Source: Hymenobacter terrenus (GTDB taxonomy: Bacteria > Bacteroidota > Bacteroidia > Cytophagales > Hymenobacteraceae). From it: 64,000 nucleotides of DNA. Both the position numbers and the translations under genes were made by a program. Below, piece by piece: positions 61,126 through 64,000 of this stretch. Numbering within the stretch: the first letter of the stretch is position 1; each line of letters begins with the position of its first letter. Under the pieces are notes generated by a model. The model worked only from the letters and a program-made list of their open reading frames with translations, made no database searches and had not been told where the DNA came from. Location: assembly GCF_000972495.1 (NCBI RefSeq), contig NZ_LATM01000017.1, forward strand, positions 57,064 to 121,063, written 5' to 3'.

Positions 61126-61520
61126 CTACCACTTATTAGTGTGCGTTACGCCTTGGATGGAAGTAGTTTCAAGGCTGATATAAATATCGGTAACCAAACT
61201 TCCCTGCCGTTCCGACGGATTGAATTTCTCATTGCACGTCATGCAATAGCCCTTTGTGAAACTAATTTCTTTGAATACAGAGGGCTGGTCATTATGAAAA
61301 AATGAATCTTGCCGTTGCGCTGGTCAAATAGGTCAAGCATCCATTCAACCACCGCATTTTCTTCCGAAGGCTGCAAGCGTAACGCAATATAACTGCCGTA
61401 TACGCCACTATTGAGCCTTCTCTTATCATCGCGGGTTTGCAAAAAATCAACTTTTGCGGCAATCAACTCATAGCCTTCTGCCCGGCCACCGTCAAAAAAC
61501 AATACTGCGTGAAATGACAT
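61126..61520 (-). pseudogene. tssD: Type VI secretion tube protein TssD (Hcp-like), frameshifted
   Basis: Starts MSFHAVLFFDGGRAEGYELI and runs to WMLDLFDQRNGKIHFF, then loses frame. The other frame continues HNDQPSVFKEISFTKGYCMT, then CNEKFNPSERQGS and TDIYISLETTSIQG, ending at the stop at 61126. Adding one T to the T6 run (A6 at 61297-61302 on the plus strand) restores a 131-residue TssD of the Bacteroidota type (MSFHA start, EWM..., G-K-I-x-F-F, F-x-K-G-Y). Total length 395 bp is one base short of a multiple of three. TssD polymers form the inner tube of the T6SS needle. A lone copy far from a T6SS locus usually travels with an effector or immunity gene. The base loss could be real, phase-variable or a read error. 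Confidence 0.65.
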
Positions 61521-61551
61521 AATTACTACTCTTTAAGGGTTGCTGATTTAA

Positions 61552-61857
61552 TTAGTCAGGCTTTATATAAGCCAGACTAATGGCTGCTGGCGCAACACCT
61601 TCGTCCGTCAACTCTTCGTCTAGTTCACGGTCGGTATTGTTTTGGTAAATAATTATCTCACCTCCTACAATCGCCATGTGAATGATAACCGAATAATAAT
61701 TCCTATCCCCACGCCAACCAGTGCGAATGAGCAAATACGTATCGGTGTCTTTGTCTGTTATAACGTGTGTCTTTATTTCAGGAATATCATAGCCACTGGT
61801 AGGGAATGGTGTAATGACATTTAAAATAGCTTGGCGGTAGTTTGCTAGTGTTTCCAT
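61552..61857 (-). CDS. xisI: XisI family protein
   Basis: 101 residues, full length for XisI (fdxN-element excision controlling factor in cyanobacteria, also present in other phyla). Recognised parts are YRQAILNVITPFP, DTDTYLLIRTGWRGDRNYYS and IVGGEIIIYQNNTDRELDEE, then LTDEGVAPAAISLAYIKPD. Its ATG at 61857 overlaps the 3' end of the XisH frame, so the two are translationally coupled as usual. The pair's molecular action is not established outside cyanobacteria. AT-rich composition differs from the core genome, suggesting transfer. Confidence 0.85.
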   Translation of the reverse strand: METLANYRQAILNVITPFPTSGYDIPEIKTHVITDKDTDTYLLIRTGWRGDRNYYSVIIHMAIVGGEIIIYQNNTDRELDEELTDEGVAPAAISLAYIKPD

Positions 61858-62261
61858 TCGATTACTGATTCCGTGTCTGGATTAAAGATGATAAGCTCAA
61901 TCTCGTTACTAGCAATGATATATTGAACGCTTTTATTAGAGAGGATTGTTCGGCAGGCTTTTTCTGTAATTGCTAAATAAACTTTTCGGCCCATTTATTC
62001 ATTGTGCATTACTCTCGTATAAAGAAAGTATTGAGCCATTGAAACTTTTAGCTCATTTGTATTAATATTATCCTGACGGAAGTTTTTTACCTCAACCGCT
62101 ATTTTAACTGTCGCGCGTTGTGCAATTATTTTTTCAGCTCCTAAGTTGCACTCAAGCTGTGTAATACCAAATGGTATAGTTAAAGGGTCATGGGTAATAG
62201 TCCAACCGTCCCGCTCAATAGCGCGCTTGACAGTATCGTGGTAGAAATCTTTTCTTGCCAT
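61845..62261 (-). pseudogene. xisH: XisH family protein interrupted by an in-frame stop
   Basis: ATG 62261 starts MARKDFYHDTVKRAIERDGW, then TITHDPLTIPFGITQLECNL, KIIAQRATVKIAVEVKNFRQ and SMAQYFLYTRVMHNE, where a TAA (about 61995-61997) stops the frame. The same frame then goes on with MGRKVYLAITEKACRTILSN, KSVQYIIASNEIELIIFNPD and TESVIEWKH, the expected XisH C terminus, to TAG 61847-61845. So a single nonsense codon (likely CAA to TAA) splits an otherwise complete endonuclease-like XisH of 138 codons. XisH has a restriction-endonuclease-like core (the E-V-K of VAVEVKNF). The remaining first part may be expressed, but loses the C-terminal strands. Confidence 0.78.
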
Positions 62262-62353
62262 GTGAAAGGATAGTGTAGGAGTGGAGGATTTATATACCAA
62301 AGAGAAGCCAGTAACATGATGGCGACGGAACACGTCATCATCTATCCCAGACG

Positions 62354-62433
62354 TGGCACACATTTTCGACCCCCTTGAAAATATGTGCCACTCCCTTGGC
62401 ACATATTTTCAAGGGGGTCGAAAATGTGTGCCA
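62354..62433. repeat. Perfect 37-bp inverted repeat, each arm itself palindromic
   Basis: The left arm 62354-62390 and right arm 62397-62433 are exact reverse complements, separated by CTCCCT. Each arm has inner ends TGGCACACATTTTC and GAAAATATGTGCCA that pair with one mismatch around GACCCCCTT. The whole is thus a palindrome of palindromes. It lies between the XisH start (AT-rich side) and the GC-rich HTH gene. No second copy is in the window. Confidence 0.9.
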
Positions 62434-62497
62434 TGTTCAGCGCGTACCTTGCCGGACTAGCGGGAGCGGCGCACCACCCCCTCCCCAGCCAGCCCCT

Positions 62498-63100
62498 ATG
62501 ATTCGACGCCTGACCGCCGCTGCCGGAAGCCTGTTGGCCGACATGCGCATGTATTTTGGCCTTTCGCAGGCCGAGCTAGCGGCCTTGCTGGGCCTGCGGC
62601 GCCCCCTGGTAGCGCAGGCCGAAGCTGGCACCCGAACACTACCACTCACCGCCTGGAGGCGCCTGCGGGCCGTGCAAGCCGCCAGTCAGGCGGCGGCCAT
62701 CCTCCTTCCCACCCCCGACCTACACCCGCTGCGCATCCGACTGGCCCAATGCCTGGCCCAGGCTCAGCAGATGCAAGTTCGGCTCACCTACGAGCTGCCC
62801 CCACGCGCCGCCGCAGCCCGCGCCCGGCTGGGCGCCGCTACGGCCCTGCCCGCCGCCCTGGCCACCGCCGAGGCGAAGGATGCCCTCCCACCCCGCGCCC
62901 GCGAAGACCAGCTGGCCCAGCTCACCCTGCTCCTCAACGGGGCCCGCGCCGAATGGGATGAGCGAAGCGGCCCCGTGCCCGCCGCCCTGCTACGCGCCCG
63001 CCGCGCCGGCCTGCTGGCCGAAGCCGACGCCCTGACGGCAGAACTAGCCGCGCTTGAAGCGCCCGCCGACGAAGCCCAACCAGCCACCCGGCCGAAGTAG
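62498..63100 (+). CDS. Helix-turn-helix (XRE-like) domain protein
   Basis: About 200 residues from ATG 62498 (the longer frame from 62375 reads through the palindrome and is rejected). The N-terminal HTH DMRMYFGLSQAELAALLGLR, then RPLVAQAEAGTRTLPLTAWR, is XRE-like. The rest is very Ala/Leu/Arg-rich helix (RARLGAATALPAALATAEAK) of coiled-coil character. No enzymatic domain. A DNA-binding regulator is likely; targets are unknown. GC-rich, unlike the XisHI side of the palindrome, so it belongs to the core-like side of that boundary. It could also start at MRMYFGLSQ (62543). Confidence 0.7.
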   Translation: MIRRLTAAAGSLLADMRMYFGLSQAELAALLGLRRPLVAQAEAGTRTLPLTAWRRLRAVQAASQAAAILLPTPDLHPLRIRLAQCLAQAQQMQVRLTYELPPRAAAARARLGAATALPAALATAEAKDALPPRAREDQLAQLTLLLNGARAEWDERSGPVPAALLRARRAGLLAEADALTAELAALEAPADEAQPATRPK

Positions 63101-63198
63101 CGTTTCGCCTGATTTCCCACAGAGGGTACATCCGAAAATACTCGACCGGTCATGCTCCAGCGGGTATCCACTGGTTGAAGCGGGGAGCGCCACGAACG

Positions 63199-63232
63199 CG
63201 GCGGCTCCGCCCACATTGGGGTGGAGCCGCCG
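63199..63232. terminator. Hairpin between convergent genes
   Basis: CGGCGGCTCCGCCC, loop ACATTG, GGGTGGAGCCGCCG: a 14-bp stem with one G-T wobble. It lies between the HTH gene (+) and the GAD/Tdi1-like gene (-). No T-tract is seen. Confidence 0.55.
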
Positions 63233-63249
63233 TGGCCGGTCAGCGTCAG

Positions 63250-63822
63250 CTAGCGCTCGAGGATACCGGTGAACTGGCTGATGAGGAAGATATGCTCGCG
63301 CAGCTTCACCTTCTCCAGGTGCTCCACCGTTTCAGGACCGCCCAGGGCTAGTAGAGGCACGTAGCCGAAGCATTCGTCAAAGGCCGGCTCGCCCAACCGT
63401 TCCCGGGCGGCAGGATACGGCTCCCAATACAAGTCTTCACTTAAGAAGTCCTCATCACTCAGGTTGCGAAAAAAGATGTTAAAATTTTGACCGACCGCAC
63501 TGGTAATACCATGCCGGTAATTTACGAACACTAAAAAGCCGCGTTCCCAAATAATGAGGTCACCCATCCCAGTAGCGAAGAGGACGACGGGCGGGGCGGG
63601 GGCAGGAGTACTGGTGAGTTGATAGGTGTCGGCCAGCAGGTCGGCGTAGTCGTCAGGGTTCACCACCTTGAGGTAGCCGTCGCAGAAGGTGCCGAAGCCA
63701 TACTGCTCCCAGACCTCTAGGAGTTCTGCTGGTACCAAGTCGCGGTAGCGGGCGAGGAGTTCCGGCGTTGGCTGGTCAACGATAGTGTATTCTGGAAAGC
63801 GGGTAAGCAGCTTGATGAGCAC
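63250..63822 (-). CDS. GAD-like / DUF1851 (T6SS immunity protein Tdi1-type) protein
   Basis: 190 residues with both family halves. The N-terminal GAD-like part has LVPAELLEVWEQYGFGTFCD, then GYLKVVNPDDYADLL. The C-terminal DUF1851/Tdi1 part has NLSDEDFLSEDLYWEPYPAA, then DECFGYVPLLALGGPETVEH and LEKVKLREHIFLISQFTG. Tdi1-type proteins are immunity partners of T6SS DNase effectors. No effector gene is visible on this side; it may lie beyond the window edge. A second, nearly identical copy follows upstream (63832 on), so this is a tandem pair of immunity genes. Confidence 0.85.
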   Translation of the reverse strand: MLIKLLTRFPEYTIVDQPTPELLARYRDLVPAELLEVWEQYGFGTFCDGYLKVVNPDDYADLLADTYQLTSTPAPAPPVVLFATGMGDLIIWERGFLVFVNYRHGITSAVGQNFNIFFRNLSDEDFLSEDLYWEPYPAARERLGEPAFDECFGYVPLLALGGPETVEHLEKVKLREHIFLISQFTGILER

Positions 63823-63831
63823 GGGCGGCGA

Positions 63832-64000
63832 CTAGCGTTCGAGCAGGCCAGTGAATTGGCTGATGAGGAAGATATGCTCGCGCAGCTTCACTTTCTCCAA
63901 ATGGTCCACCGTTTCCGGGCCACCCAAGGCCAGCAGGGGCACGTAGCCGAAGCACTCGTCATAGGCGGGTTCACCCAAATGAGCGCGGGCGGCCAAGTAC
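63832..64000 (-). CDS. Second GAD/Tdi1-like immunity gene, 5' part beyond the window
   Basis: The C-terminal 55 codons of a close paralogue of the gene at 63250: it reads (A)RAHLGEPAYDECFGYVPLLA, then LGGPETVDHLEKVKLREHIF, ending LISQFTGLLER at stop 63832. Against its neighbour it differs at only a few positions (F/Y, E/D, I/L), so the duplication is recent. The 5' end lies outside the window. Confidence 0.85.
   Translation of the reverse strand, partial: YLAARAHLGEPAYDECFGYVPLLALGGPETVDHLEKVKLREHIFLISQFTGLLER

Noticed and set aside
1..64000. CRISPR arrays, tRNA and rRNA genes, integrase/att pairs
   Set aside because: No regularly spaced direct repeats, cloverleaf-like or rRNA sequences, and no tyrosine or serine recombinase gene were found on reading both strands; an att pair cannot be excluded without comparison genomes.

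Overview
The window is chromosomal DNA of a Bacteroidota, most likely a Hymenobacter-type cytophagal bacterium. Pointers are the GC-rich core (gene bodies look close to 60% GC), a SusC/SusD pair, TonB-dependent receptors, A2M next to PBP1C, lipoproteins with Bacteroidota-style signals, and several promoters fitting the TTG-N20-TAnnTTTG pattern. No rRNA, tRNA or CRISPR array was seen. Intergenic spaces carry several families of short palindromic repeats.

Layout. 0-2.2 kb: AlkB-type hydroxylase and M28 peptidase. 2.2-11.3 kb: envelope cluster (thioester alpha-2-macroglobulin lipoprotein, glycosyltransferase-like protein, PBP1C); pbpC seems to have absorbed a dispersed repeat in frame. 11.5-17.7 kb: TolC / adaptor / RND efflux operon. 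17.8-19.6 kb: relic of a galactonate (dgo) operon, three genes collapsed into about 1 kb by deletions, next to an IS1-like element with an 8-bp target duplication. 20-24 kb: SDR, DUF4197, MaoC-like, and a trio ending in a SCO copper chaperone. 24.3-29.2 kb: SusD/SusC. 30.2-34 kb: DUF779 / aldehyde dehydrogenase with a divergent AraC regulator and a 21-bp-phased operator candidate. 34-36.6 kb: bestrophin and an MFS exporter. 36.6-41 kb: minus-strand operon pairing a radical SAM 'DNA modification/repair' protein with its DUF4130 partner, plus an epoxide-hydrolase-like gene and a dTDP-4-dehydrorhamnose reductase. 41-44 kb: BamA/TamA-type barrel and a TonB C-terminal protein. 44-47.2 kb: ars cluster (arsR, ArsI/CadI-like, GNAT, aquaporin, arsC) with no ArsB/Acr3 pump.

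47.2-54.3 kb holds a decayed hypothetical gene, foldback repeats (one nested inside another at 49.03-49.41 kb), CvfB, oxidoreductases, an AraC regulator, a frameshifted zinc-ribbon gene, Crp/Fnr and AhpD-like genes. 54.3-61.1 kb: SRPBCC, a second Crp/Fnr, a TonB-dependent receptor, and a four-PAS soluble histidine kinase with its response regulator.

The right end (61.1-64 kb) is the most unusual part: AT-rich DNA with a frameshifted TssD (T6SS tube) gene, XisI, and an XisH interrupted by one stop codon, closed by a perfect 37-bp head-to-head palindrome, then an HTH protein and tandem GAD/Tdi1-like immunity genes. This resembles a small competition/immunity and mobile-element island. Several lesions lie in homopolymers, so read error must be excluded.
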